Below are positions 15,652 through 23,380 of a stretch of DNA of 64,000 nucleotides, piece after piece (positions within the stretch are counted from its first letter, which is position 1; each line of letters starts with the position of its first letter). The position numbers were made by a program, and so were the translations under genes. The notes below the pieces were generated by a model. The model did not search any database, was not told where the DNA came from, and was given only the letters and a program-made list of their open reading frames with translations. The stretch comes from Streptomyces sp. Tu6071 (GTDB taxonomy: Bacteria > Actinomycetota > Actinomycetes > Streptomycetales > Streptomycetaceae), in assembly GCF_000213055.1 (NCBI RefSeq), contig NZ_CM001165.1, positions 6,565,445 through 6,629,444 of the forward strand, read 5' to 3'.

Positions 15652-16767
15652 TCAGGCCGCCGCGGCGGGCCGCGCGCCCAGCTCCCGTACCGCGCCGAAG
15701 GCCGCCGCGCACCACGCGAACAGCAGGAAGACGTAGACCGCCGCGGCGAGCCAGCGGTATGCCGCGAGGCCCGTGTGGGCGGCGAGCTGGGTCGGGCCCG
15801 TGACGCACGTGCCGACGGGGAAGGTGAACGCCCACCACGTCGACGAGGGGCGCAGGTCCTGGGCGAGGGCGCGGGCCACGAGCGCGGCGGCGATGAGCAG
15901 CCACAGCAGCGCGAAGCCCATCACGGGCACCCCGTACACGATCGAGAAGACCCGCAGGCCCTCCGCGGTGCCGTCGGGGAGCACCCCGCGTGCCGCCTCC
16001 GCGATCGCGCCCGTCGCCGTCGTGGACTGGCCGAGCGGACCGAGGACGAGGAAGAGCGAGGGCGCGAGCCGCGTCGGCCAGCCCCCGCCCGTCAGCAGCC
16101 GCGCCCCGACGAGCGGGAGCACGACGAGGACCGCGAGCAGCGAGGTGCCGAAGAGGGCCAGACACGCGTACACGAGCGTCTCGCGGGCCTGCCCGGCGGG
16201 AAGCTCGGCTACCAGCCCGGGACCCACGGAGGCCGCGACCATCGGCGCGACGAGCGGCAGCAGCCACACCGGCGAGACGTCCGCGAAGCGCGCCCGCGCG
16301 TGCACGATCATCAGCACCGGAATCCCCGCCGCGACGACGACGGCGAGTACCGCCCCGATCGCGAAGAGCACCTCGGCGAGGCGCAGCGCCGCGCCGCGCC
16401 CGAGCACGTCGGGGCCGACCCGCTGCGTCGCGGCCGACAGCGCGAGGAACGCCATCGCGAGACAGCCGTAGAACGGGGCGACGGCGGGGGAGCGCAGGTG
16501 CGCCCGCGCCTGGTCGCGGTGGTGCGCCCAATGCGCGCCGCGCGCCACGAGCACGGCGAGCAGCGCGAGCGCGGCGAGCGCCCACAGCGCCGTGCACAGC
16601 CCGCGCAGCCCCCCGACGTGCTGCGGCAGGCCGCTGCCCGCCGTCGCGAGCATCGCCGTGCCCATCACCGCCGCGTAGTGGTTCGGCCCGAAACCGCGCA
16701 GGCGCGAGACGGGAGCGGGTGCGGAAGCGGCCGGGGACGGGGCCACGGCGAGGGATGGGAGGCTCAT
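15652..16767 (-). CDS. TDT/TehA-SLAC1 family membrane transporter
   Basis: A 371-residue membrane protein with about ten hydrophobic helices. It starts after a short polar N-terminus with 'FGPNHYAAVMGTAMLATAGSGLP', typical of the tellurite-resistance/dicarboxylate transporter (TDT) family. Members are anion channels or exporters (TehA, SLAC1) or sulfite exporters. The substrate cannot be decided from sequence. It is transcribed divergently from a LysR gene 71 bases away, which probably controls it. Confidence 0.85.
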   Translation of the reverse strand: MSLPSLAVAPSPAASAPAPVSRLRGFGPNHYAAVMGTAMLATAGSGLPQHVGGLRGLCTALWALAALALLAVLVARGAHWAHHRDQARAHLRSPAVAPFYGCLAMAFLALSAATQRVGPDVLGRGAALRLAEVLFAIGAVLAVVVAAGIPVLMIVHARARFADVSPVWLLPLVAPMVAASVGPGLVAELPAGQARETLVYACLALFGTSLLAVLVVLPLVGARLLTGGGWPTRLAPSLFLVLGPLGQSTTATGAIAEAARGVLPDGTAEGLRVFSIVYGVPVMGFALLWLLIAAALVARALAQDLRPSSTWWAFTFPVGTCVTGPTQLAAHTGLAAYRWLAAAVYVFLLFAWCAAAFGAVRELGARPAAAA

Positions 16768-16838
16768 ACATCCATTTTGTCCGCGGCGTCAGGGCCCTCA
16801 CCAGGGACGATGTGGCTATGAGGACATAAGGTGGGCTT

Positions 16839-17864
16839 ATGAGCCGGGAGAACGGGCGCGTGGCGGACGGTGGTTCGGGTGACGGGTGGGGCGAAGGGCC
16901 GGGACGGGGCGTGAGCGGAATCACGGGCGGCACGCTCGCGGGCGGCTGCCCCGGAGGCGGCTCGCTCGCGCGGCGCGTCCCGGACCTCGGGCTGCTCGAA
17001 GTGCTGCTGGCCGTGGACCGGCTCGGGAGCCTCGGGCGGGCGGCGAGGGAACTCGGCATCACCCAGCCCGCCGCCTCGGGGCGGGTGCGGAGTCTGGAAC
17101 GACAGCTCGGCGTCGGGCTCGTCGCGCGCTCCCCGCGCGGCTCGCGGCTCACGCCGACGGGTCTGCTCGTGGCGGGCTGGGCGCGCCGCGTCACCGAGGC
17201 GGCGGAAGCCTTCGACGCGGGGGCGCGGGCGCTGCGCGGGCGCCGGGACTCGCGGCTGCGGGTCGCCGCGAGCATGACGATCGGGGAGTACCTGCTGCCC
17301 GGCTGGCTCGTCGCCCTGCGCGCGGTGCGCCCGGACACGGCGGTGTCGCTGCGGGCGGGCAGTACGCGCATGGTCGTGGAGGGGCTGCTCGACGGCGAGG
17401 CCGACCTCGGTTTCGTGGAGGGGCTCGGCGTCCCGGCCGGTACGGACGGCGCCGTCATCGCCCGCGACCGGCTGCTCGTGCTCGTGCGCCCCGGGCATCC
17501 GTGGACCGCGCTCACCGGCGGCCTCGACCCCGCGCTCCTCGCCACGACGCCGCTGATCCTGCGCGAGGAGGGCTCGGGCACGCGCGAGGTCCTGGACGCC
17601 GCGCTGGCTCCGTACGACGGGCCCGAGCGCCCCCTGCTCGAACTGTCCTCGACGACCGCGCTGAAGTCGGCGGCGCTGAGCGGTGTGGGCCCGGCGGTGC
17701 TGAGCGAGCTGGTCGTGGGGGAGGAGGTGGCCGCGGGCACGCTGGTCCCGGTCCCCGTGCGCGGGGTGGGGCTCGGACGTGTGCTGCGGGCGGTGTGGCG
17801 GCGCGGCGAGCGGCCCTCGGGGGCGGCGCGGGACCTGCTGTCGCTGACGCGGGGGAACGGATAG
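16839..17864 (+). CDS. LysR-family transcriptional regulator
   Basis: A 341-residue LysR protein. After a ~45-residue Gly-rich N-terminal extension the HTH reads 'GSLGRAARELGITQPAASGR'. A substrate-binding domain follows from about residue 130 ('LRVAASMTIGEYLLPGWL'). The extension suggests the real start may be internal, for example GTG near 16911, which begins just before the conserved part. Divergent from the TDT transporter, its likely target. Confidence 0.88.
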   Translation: MSRENGRVADGGSGDGWGEGPGRGVSGITGGTLAGGCPGGGSLARRVPDLGLLEVLLAVDRLGSLGRAARELGITQPAASGRVRSLERQLGVGLVARSPRGSRLTPTGLLVAGWARRVTEAAEAFDAGARALRGRRDSRLRVAASMTIGEYLLPGWLVALRAVRPDTAVSLRAGSTRMVVEGLLDGEADLGFVEGLGVPAGTDGAVIARDRLLVLVRPGHPWTALTGGLDPALLATTPLILREEGSGTREVLDAALAPYDGPERPLLELSSTTALKSAALSGVGPAVLSELVVGEEVAAGTLVPVPVRGVGLGRVLRAVWRRGERPSGAARDLLSLTRGNG

Positions 17865-17914
17865 GGGACGAGGCGCGGAGGGTCCGGTCGCTCGGGCGGC
17901 TCGGGCGGCCCGGA

Positions 17915-17981
17915 CGGTGAGGCCCGCAGGGCGGCCCGCACGGTGAGGCCCGCCGGGGCCTCTCAGACCGTGAGGCCCGCC
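17915..17981. repeat. Three imperfect direct repeats at the 3' end of the amidotransferase gene
   Basis: CGGTGAGGCCCGC occurs at 17915 and 17941, and CCGTGAGGCCCGC at 17968, a period of 26-27 bases. The last copy encodes the C-terminal residues of the amidotransferase; the others lie just beyond its stop. The remaining gap between the convergent genes holds nothing else obvious. Confidence 0.7.
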
Positions 17982-18715
17982 GGGGTCGCCGCCGCCCGGA
18001 TCAGGGCCTCGGTCACCCGCAGGTCCGCGTGGTCCATCTCCGGGTGCCACTGGACGCCCAGGGTCCAGGCGGGGCCCGGGAGTTCGACGGCCTCGATCGT
18101 GCCGTCCCCGGACTCGGCGCCCACCACGAGGCCCGTGCCGAGGCGGTCGACGCACTGGTGGTGGTGGGTCGCGACCCGGACGGGCTCGGGGACGAGCTCC
18201 GCGTACCGGGTGCCGGGGCGGGGGTGGACGGGGTGGGTGCCGAAGACGCCCCGGCCGCCCTCGTGGCCCGTCATGTGCTGGCGCAGGGTGCCGCCGAGCG
18301 CCACGTTCAGGAGCTGCATCCCCCGGCAGATGCCGAGCAGCGGGGTCCCGCTCGCCAGCGCCGCCGCGACGAGCGCCAGCTCCCATGCGTCCCGCTCGGG
18401 CGCGGGCGGCCCGCACTCCGGCTCGCGCGCGGCGCCGTACCGCGCCGGGTCCACGTCCGCGCCCCCCGCGAGGACGAGCCCGTCGAGCCGTGCGACGAGC
18501 CCCGCCGCGCGCGCGGGCGCGTCCGGCGGGAGCAGCACGGCGGTGCCGCCCGCCTTCCGTACGAGCGCGGGGTACTGCGCCGGCAGCAGCGCGGCCGGGA
18601 GCGTCCACTCGCCCCAGCGCGCCTCCGCCTCCCAGTACGTGCTGATCCCGATGACGGGCTCCGCGCCCCACGCCGCCTCGGACACCCCGGACCACCTCTC
18701 CTCACCACGCGCCAC
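17963..18715 (-). CDS. Class I glutamine amidotransferase, gamma-glutamyl hydrolase type (PuuD-like)
   Basis: A ~250-residue class I amidotransferase of the PuuD/peptidase C26 group. The nucleophile elbow is 'LLGICRGMQLLNVALGG' and the His/Glu pair lies in 'LGVQWHPEMD'. The family hydrolyses gamma-glutamyl amides, releasing glutamate. Within this cluster it would perform the last step, freeing the oxidised amine. GTG 18715 is preferred, with GGAG 8 bases upstream; TTG 18730 is possible. A 22-bp inverted repeat (18729-18750) lies just upstream and resembles a site before glnA4. Confidence 0.88.
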   Translation of the reverse strand: MARGEERWSGVSEAAWGAEPVIGISTYWEAEARWGEWTLPAALLPAQYPALVRKAGGTAVLLPPDAPARAAGLVARLDGLVLAGGADVDPARYGAAREPECGPPAPERDAWELALVAAALASGTPLLGICRGMQLLNVALGGTLRQHMTGHEGGRGVFGTHPVHPRPGTRYAELVPEPVRVATHHHQCVDRLGTGLVVGAESGDGTIEAVELPGPAWTLGVQWHPEMDHADLRVTEALIRAAATPAGLTV

Positions 18716-18728
18716 CGTGCCTGGCTCC

Positions 18729-18750
18729 AAAGGTACGGTCCCATACCTTT
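18729..18750 (-). promoter_or_regulatory. Probable GntR operator at the amidotransferase promoter
   Basis: Perfect 7-bp arms AAAGGTA and TACCTTT are separated by 8 bases. Half-sites and spacing match the site at 19541-19562 upstream of glnA4. Both sites flank the GntR gene, so it is their likely binder, and probably also regulates itself. Confidence 0.7.
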
Positions 18751-18784
18751 GTGTCGCCCGGGTTTCCCCCGCCCGGGGCCGTGC

Positions 18785-19519
18785 TCAGGACAGGAAGCCC
18801 CGCAGCAGCGCCGCCGTGCCCGCGCAGTGCTCCCGCATCCGCTCGCGCGCCCCGTCCGCGTCGCCCGCGAGAATCGCGCGGGCGAGCGCGGTGTGCTGTG
18901 CCTGGGAGTGCTCCAGACCGCGCACGAGGAGCGGGATGCGGTCGAGCAGCTCGTTGACCGCCGCGCGCACCGAGGCGTACGAGGCGGCGAGCGAGGCGGA
19001 CCCGGTGCGCTCGGCGAGGCCCAGGTGGAGCAGCGTGTCCTCGCGCCGGTAGGCCGCGACGGGCTCCAGCGGGGCGCTGTCGAGCGCGGCGAGGCTCGCC
19101 GAGAGCCACGCCCGCAGCGCGGGCCCGTGCTCCGGGTCGACGGCCCGCCGCGCGCACAGCTCGGCGGCCCCCGTCTCCAGGACCTCGCGGTGCGCGAGCA
19201 CGTCCTCCAGGTCCACGCCCGCGCTCCGGGGCGCGCGCGCCCCGGCCCGTACGAACGTGCCTCCGTACCGCCCCCGCCGGGAATCGACCAGGCCCTCGGT
19301 GTGCAGGACGGAGACGACTTCCCGCAGCGTCGCCCGGCTCACCCCCAGCCGGGCCGCCAGCTCCCGCTCCGGCGGCAGCCGTTCGCCCGGCGCGACGAGG
19401 CCGAGGCGCAGTACCTGGAGGACCTGCTCCAGGGCCTCCTCGAAGCCGTTGCCGCCGCGCACGGGCCGCAGGACCCGGCCGAGACCGCCGTCCCGCTCGT
19501 CTTCCGTCCAGCCGGACAC
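18785..19519 (-). CDS. GntR-family regulator with FCD domain (FadR type)
   Basis: A 244-residue regulator. Winged HTH: 'LPPERELAARLGVSRATLRE' and 'LHTEGLVDSRRGRYGGTFV'. An all-helical FCD ligand-binding domain spans ~100-240 ('VLAHREVLETGAAELCARRA' ... 'HTALARAILAGDADGAR'). It sits between the amidotransferase gene (same strand, downstream) and the divergent glnA4-type gene, with matching inverted repeats at both promoters. A role as repressor relieved by an amine or its gamma-glutamyl derivative is inferred. Confidence 0.9.
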   Translation of the reverse strand: MSGWTEDERDGGLGRVLRPVRGGNGFEEALEQVLQVLRLGLVAPGERLPPERELAARLGVSRATLREVVSVLHTEGLVDSRRGRYGGTFVRAGARAPRSAGVDLEDVLAHREVLETGAAELCARRAVDPEHGPALRAWLSASLAALDSAPLEPVAAYRREDTLLHLGLAERTGSASLAASYASVRAAVNELLDRIPLLVRGLEHSQAQHTALARAILAGDADGARERMREHCAGTAALLRGFLS

Positions 19520-19540
19520 GGCCCCGCCCTCTTCCGTCCC

Positions 19541-19566
19541 AAAGGTCCCCGGCCCTACCTTAAGGT
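19541..19566 (+). promoter_or_regulatory. Probable GntR operator in the glnA4/gntR divergent promoter
   Basis: AAAGGT at 19541-19546 and ACCTT at 19557-19561 have the same spacing as in the 18729-18750 site. ACCTT also forms a perfect 10-bp palindrome with the next bases (ACCTTAAGGT, 19557-19566), giving three half-sites. It lies 22 bases from the GntR start and 26 from the glnA4 start. Confidence 0.7.
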
Positions 19567-19591
19567 TCCCGGCTCACCCAAGGAGACCCCC

Positions 19592-20971
19592 GTGGCGGAC
19601 CGCACCACCTCCCCCCGTACCGCTCCCCTCGGCGTCGAGGCGCTGACCGCGCAGGTGAGGGCGGGCGAGGTGGACACGGTCGTGCTCGCCTTCCCCGACA
19701 TGCAGGGCCGCCTCCAGGGCAAGCGCTTCGCCGCCCCCTTCTTCCTCGACGAGGTGCTGCCGCACGGCACCGAGGGCTGCGACTACCTCCTCGCCGTCGA
19801 TGTCGAGATGAACACCGTGGACGGCTACGCGAGTTCGTCGTGGGAGAGCGGGTACGGCGACTTCGCGCTCGCCCCGGACCTCGCGACGCTGCGCCGCATC
19901 CCCTGGCACCCCGGTACCGCGCTCCTCCTCGGCGACCTCGCCACGACCGACGGTGCTCCCGTCACCGTCGCCCCCCGCCAGATCCTGCGCCGCCAGCTCG
20001 ACCGCCTCGCCGAGCGCGGGCTCACCGCGCGGGCGGGCACCGAGCTGGAGTTCATCGTCTTCAACGACACCTACGAAGAGGCGTGGGACCGGGGCTACCG
20101 GGGGCTGACCCCGGCGAACCAGTACAACATCGACTACTCGGTGCTCGGCACGGGGCGCATCGAGCCGCTCCTGCGCCGCATCCGCAACGAGATGGCGGGC
20201 GCCGGGCTGACCGTCGAGTCGGCGAAGGGCGAGTGCAATCCGGGCCAGCACGAGATCGTCTTCCGCTACGACGACGCGCTCACGACGTGCGACCAGCACG
20301 TGCTCTACAAGACCGGCGCCAAGGAGATCGCCGCGCAGGAGGGGCGCGCGCTCACCTTCATGGCGAAGTTCAACGAGCGCGAGGGCAACTCCTGCCACAT
20401 CCACCTCTCCCTCGCGGGCGCCGACGGCACGTCCGCGATGCCGGGCGAGGGGCCGCTCGGCATGTCGCCGCTCATGCGGCACTTCCTCGCGGGACAGCTC
20501 GCCGCGCTGCGCGAACTCACCCTCCTGTACGCGCCCACCGTCAACGCCTACAAGCGGTTCCGCCCGGGTTCCTTCGCGCCGACCGCCGTCGCCTGGGGCC
20601 CCGACAACCGCACGTGCGCCTTCCGCGTCGTCGGCCACGGGCAGGGGCTGCGCTTCGAGAACCGGCTCCCCGGCGGCGACGTCAACCCGTACCTCGCCGT
20701 CGCCGCGATGATCGGCGCGGGACTGTACGGCGTCGAGCGGGAACTCGAACTCCCGGAGCCCTGCACGGGCAACGCCTACGAGGCCGGGTACCCGCACGTC
20801 CCCGCGACCCTCCACGAGTCCGCCGCGCTGTGGCGGGACAGCGCCCTCGCCCGCGAGATCTTCGGCGAGGACGTCGTCGCCCACTACGCCAACATGGCCC
20901 GCGTCGAACTCGACGCCTTCGACGCGGCCGTCACCGACTGGGAACTCCGCCGCTCCTTCGAACGGCTCTGA
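19592..20971 (+). CDS. glnA4: Glutamine synthetase-like gamma-glutamyl-amine ligase (GlnA4 type)
   Basis: A 459-residue GS-fold ligase: ATP + glutamate + amine to gamma-glutamyl-amide. Core motifs are 'AGTELEFIVFND', 'GECNPGQHEIVFRY', 'EGNSCHIHLSL' and 'FENRLPGGDVNPYLAVAA'. It lacks the Tyr adenylylation region of GlnA. Start GTG 19592 follows AAGGAG at 19580-19585. In S. coelicolor the ligase in the equivalent neighbourhood, GlnA4 (SCO1613), makes gamma-glutamylethanolamide. The SDR two genes downstream fits a hydroxyl-bearing amine such as ethanolamine better than a polyamine. The exact substrate remains inferred. Confidence 0.85.
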   Translation: MADRTTSPRTAPLGVEALTAQVRAGEVDTVVLAFPDMQGRLQGKRFAAPFFLDEVLPHGTEGCDYLLAVDVEMNTVDGYASSSWESGYGDFALAPDLATLRRIPWHPGTALLLGDLATTDGAPVTVAPRQILRRQLDRLAERGLTARAGTELEFIVFNDTYEEAWDRGYRGLTPANQYNIDYSVLGTGRIEPLLRRIRNEMAGAGLTVESAKGECNPGQHEIVFRYDDALTTCDQHVLYKTGAKEIAAQEGRALTFMAKFNEREGNSCHIHLSLAGADGTSAMPGEGPLGMSPLMRHFLAGQLAALRELTLLYAPTVNAYKRFRPGSFAPTAVAWGPDNRTCAFRVVGHGQGLRFENRLPGGDVNPYLAVAAMIGAGLYGVERELELPEPCTGNAYEAGYPHVPATLHESAALWRDSALAREIFGEDVVAHYANMARVELDAFDAAVTDWELRRSFERL

Positions 20972-21077
20972 GCGGTAGGCCGGTACGGGCCGGGGCCGCC
21001 CCGCGCCCCGTCCTCGTACCGCCCGCCCCGCCGTCCCCGTACCACCGCACCCCGCCGAGCCCCGCGAGGACCCCGCC

Positions 21078-22451
21078 ATGCCCGAAGCCCCCGCCGACCT
21101 CCCCGTCCTCAACCCCGCCACCGAGGAACTCCTCGCCACCGTCCACGCCGCCACCCCCGAGGAGGTCGACCGCGCCGTGCGCCGCGCGAGCGCCGCGCAG
21201 CACCGCTGGGCCGCCCTCGCCCCCGCCGACCGCGCCCGCCTCCTGCGCCGCTTCGCCGCCGCCGTGGACACGCACGTCGAGGAACTGGCCCGCCTGGAGG
21301 TCGCCGAGGCCGGGCACACGCTCGGCAACGCCCGCTGGGAGGCGGGCAACGTGCGCGACCTCCTGGAGTACGCCGCCGGGGGAGTGGAGCGCCTGACGGG
21401 ACGGCAGATCCCCGTCGCGGGCGGCATCGACGTGACGTTCCTCGAACCCCTCGGCGTCGTCGCCGTCATCGCCCCCTGGAACTTCCCGCTGCCCATCGCG
21501 GGCTGGGGCAGCGCCCCCGCGCTCGCCGCCGGGAACGCCGTGATCCTCAAGCCCGCCGAGACCACCCCGCTCACCGCCCTGCGCCTCGCGGAACTCGCCC
21601 TGGAGGCCGGGCTGCCCGACGGCCTCTTCCAGGTCCTGCCGGGCACGGGACCCGGCGCGGGCGAGGACCTGGTGCGGCACCCGGGCGTGCGCAAGGTCGT
21701 CTTCACCGGCTCGGCCCGGACCGGCAAACGCGTCATGGCGCTCTGCGCGGAGCAGGTCAAGCCGGTGACGCTCGAACTCGGCGGCAAGAGCCCCAACCTC
21801 GTCTTCGCCGACGCCGACCTCGCGGCGGCAGCGGCGTCCGCGCCCATGTCCTTCCTCGACAACGCGGGCCAGGACTGCTGCGCCCGCACCCGCGTCCTCG
21901 TCGAACGACCGGTGTACGACGAGTTCCTCGCCCTCGTCGAACCGGCCCTGCGCGCCGTCGTCGTCGGCGACCCGGCCGACCCCGGCACGCAGATGGGCCC
22001 GCTCATCTCGGCGCGGCAGCGCGAGCGCGTCGACTCCTACGTGGGACCCGATCTCGACCTCGTCCGGGGGAGCGCGCCCGAGGGGCCGGGCTTCTGGTAC
22101 CCGCCGACACTCGTCCTCGGCGCGCGCCCCGAGGACCCCGTGGCGGTCGAGGAGGTCTTCGGGCCCGTCGCCGTCGTGCTGCCCTTCGACGGCGAGGAGG
22201 AGGGCGTGCGGCTCGCGAACGCGACCCCGTACGGCCTCTCGGGCTCCGTGTGGACCCGCGACGGGGCCCGCGCGCTGCGCGTCGCGCGCGGCATCGCGGC
22301 GGGGAACCTCTCCGTCAACTCGCACAGCAGCGTCCGCTACCACACCCCCTTCGGCGGCTACGGCGAATCCGGGCTCGGGCGGGAACTGGGCCCCGACGCG
22401 CTCGTCGCCTTCACCGAGACCAAGAACGTCTTCATCAGCACGGAAGGCTGA
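21078..22451 (+). CDS. NAD(P)-dependent aldehyde dehydrogenase
   Basis: A 457-residue ALDH. Catalytic Glu lies in 'VTLELGGKSPNLVF' and the nucleophile Cys267 in 'NAGQDCCARTRV'. The cofactor region reads 'PWNFPLP...KPAETTPLTAL' and 'FTGSARTGKRV'. By position after the GlnA4-type ligase it would oxidise a gamma-glutamyl-aminoaldehyde to the acid, for example to gamma-glutamylglycine if ethanolamine is the substrate. 106 bases separate it from glnA4, with no terminator seen; 8 bases separate it from the SDR, so one transcript is likely. Confidence 0.9.
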   Translation: MPEAPADLPVLNPATEELLATVHAATPEEVDRAVRRASAAQHRWAALAPADRARLLRRFAAAVDTHVEELARLEVAEAGHTLGNARWEAGNVRDLLEYAAGGVERLTGRQIPVAGGIDVTFLEPLGVVAVIAPWNFPLPIAGWGSAPALAAGNAVILKPAETTPLTALRLAELALEAGLPDGLFQVLPGTGPGAGEDLVRHPGVRKVVFTGSARTGKRVMALCAEQVKPVTLELGGKSPNLVFADADLAAAAASAPMSFLDNAGQDCCARTRVLVERPVYDEFLALVEPALRAVVVGDPADPGTQMGPLISARQRERVDSYVGPDLDLVRGSAPEGPGFWYPPTLVLGARPEDPVAVEEVFGPVAVVLPFDGEEEGVRLANATPYGLSGSVWTRDGARALRVARGIAAGNLSVNSHSSVRYHTPFGGYGESGLGRELGPDALVAFTETKNVFISTEG

Positions 22452-22459
22452 GGACACCC

Positions 22460-23269
22460 ATGAGCGAACAGCACGACACGCCCCCCGCCGCCGACACCCC
22501 GGTCTGCCGCCGCCTCGTCGGCCGCACCGCCGTCGTCACGGGCGCGGGCAGCGGCATCGGCCTCGCGACCGCGCGCAGGCTCGCCTCCGAGGGCGCCCAC
22601 GTCGTGTGCGCGGACCTCGACGAGGAGACGGGCAAGGCGGTCGCCGAAGAGGTCGGCGGCCTCTTCCGCCGTACGGACGTCACCGTCCCCGAGGACGTCA
22701 CCGCCCTCTTCAAGACGGCCTTCGACACGTACGGCAGCGTCGACGTCTCCTTCCACAACGCGGGGATCTCGCCGCCCGAGGACGACTCGATCCTCACGAC
22801 GGGCCTCGACGCCTGGCGCCGCGTCCAGGAGGTCAACCTCACCTCCGTCTACCTGTGCTGCCAGGCCGTCCTGCCCTACATGCGCCAGCAGCGGCGCGGC
22901 TCCATCATCAACACCGCCTCCTTCGTCGCCCGCATGGGCGCGGCGACGAGCCAGATCTCCTACACCGCCTCCAAGGGCGGCGTCCTCGCCCTGTCCCGCG
23001 AACTCGGCGTGCAGTTCGCGCGCGAGGGCATCCGCGTCAACGCCCTGTGCCCCGGCCCCGTGAACACCCCGCTGCTGCGCGAACTCTTCGCCAAGGACCC
23101 CGAGCGCGCCGCGCGCCGCCTCGTGCACATCCCCGTCGGCCGCTTCGCCGAGGCCACCGAGATCGCCGCCGCCGTCGCCTTCCTCGCCAGCGACGACTCC
23201 TCCTTCGTCAACGCCGCCGACTTCCTCGTGGACGGCGGAATCTCCGGCGCGTACGTAACTCCCCTGTGA
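22460..23269 (+). CDS. Short-chain dehydrogenase/reductase (SDR)
   Basis: A 269-residue classical SDR: 'TGAGSGIGLATARRLA' (cofactor loop), 'HNAGIS', catalytic Tyr168 and Lys172 in 'YTASKGG', and 'CPGPVNTP'. Start ATG 22460 is 8 bases after the ALDH stop. In a gamma-glutamylethanolamide route an alcohol dehydrogenase must oxidise the primary hydroxyl before the ALDH step; this SDR is the obvious candidate. That role is inferred from context only. Confidence 0.9.
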   Translation: MSEQHDTPPAADTPVCRRLVGRTAVVTGAGSGIGLATARRLASEGAHVVCADLDEETGKAVAEEVGGLFRRTDVTVPEDVTALFKTAFDTYGSVDVSFHNAGISPPEDDSILTTGLDAWRRVQEVNLTSVYLCCQAVLPYMRQQRRGSIINTASFVARMGAATSQISYTASKGGVLALSRELGVQFAREGIRVNALCPGPVNTPLLRELFAKDPERAARRLVHIPVGRFAEATEIAAAVAFLASDDSSFVNAADFLVDGGISGAYVTPL

Positions 23270-23380
23270 ACCAGGGATGTACGGTGCATGACATCCGGGG
23301 CCGCCCCCTCCCGTGTCCCGTGGCCGCGGGACGGCGGCGGCCCCGCGCTCCGCCCTGCCGTCGGACAGATCGGACCCCCC

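Noticed and set aside
21078..22451. Assignment of the ALDH as betaine aldehyde dehydrogenase for betaine synthesis
   Set aside because: Its neighbours are a GlnA4-type ligase and an SDR, not a choline oxidase or dehydrogenase; the gamma-glutamyl pathway explains the context better.
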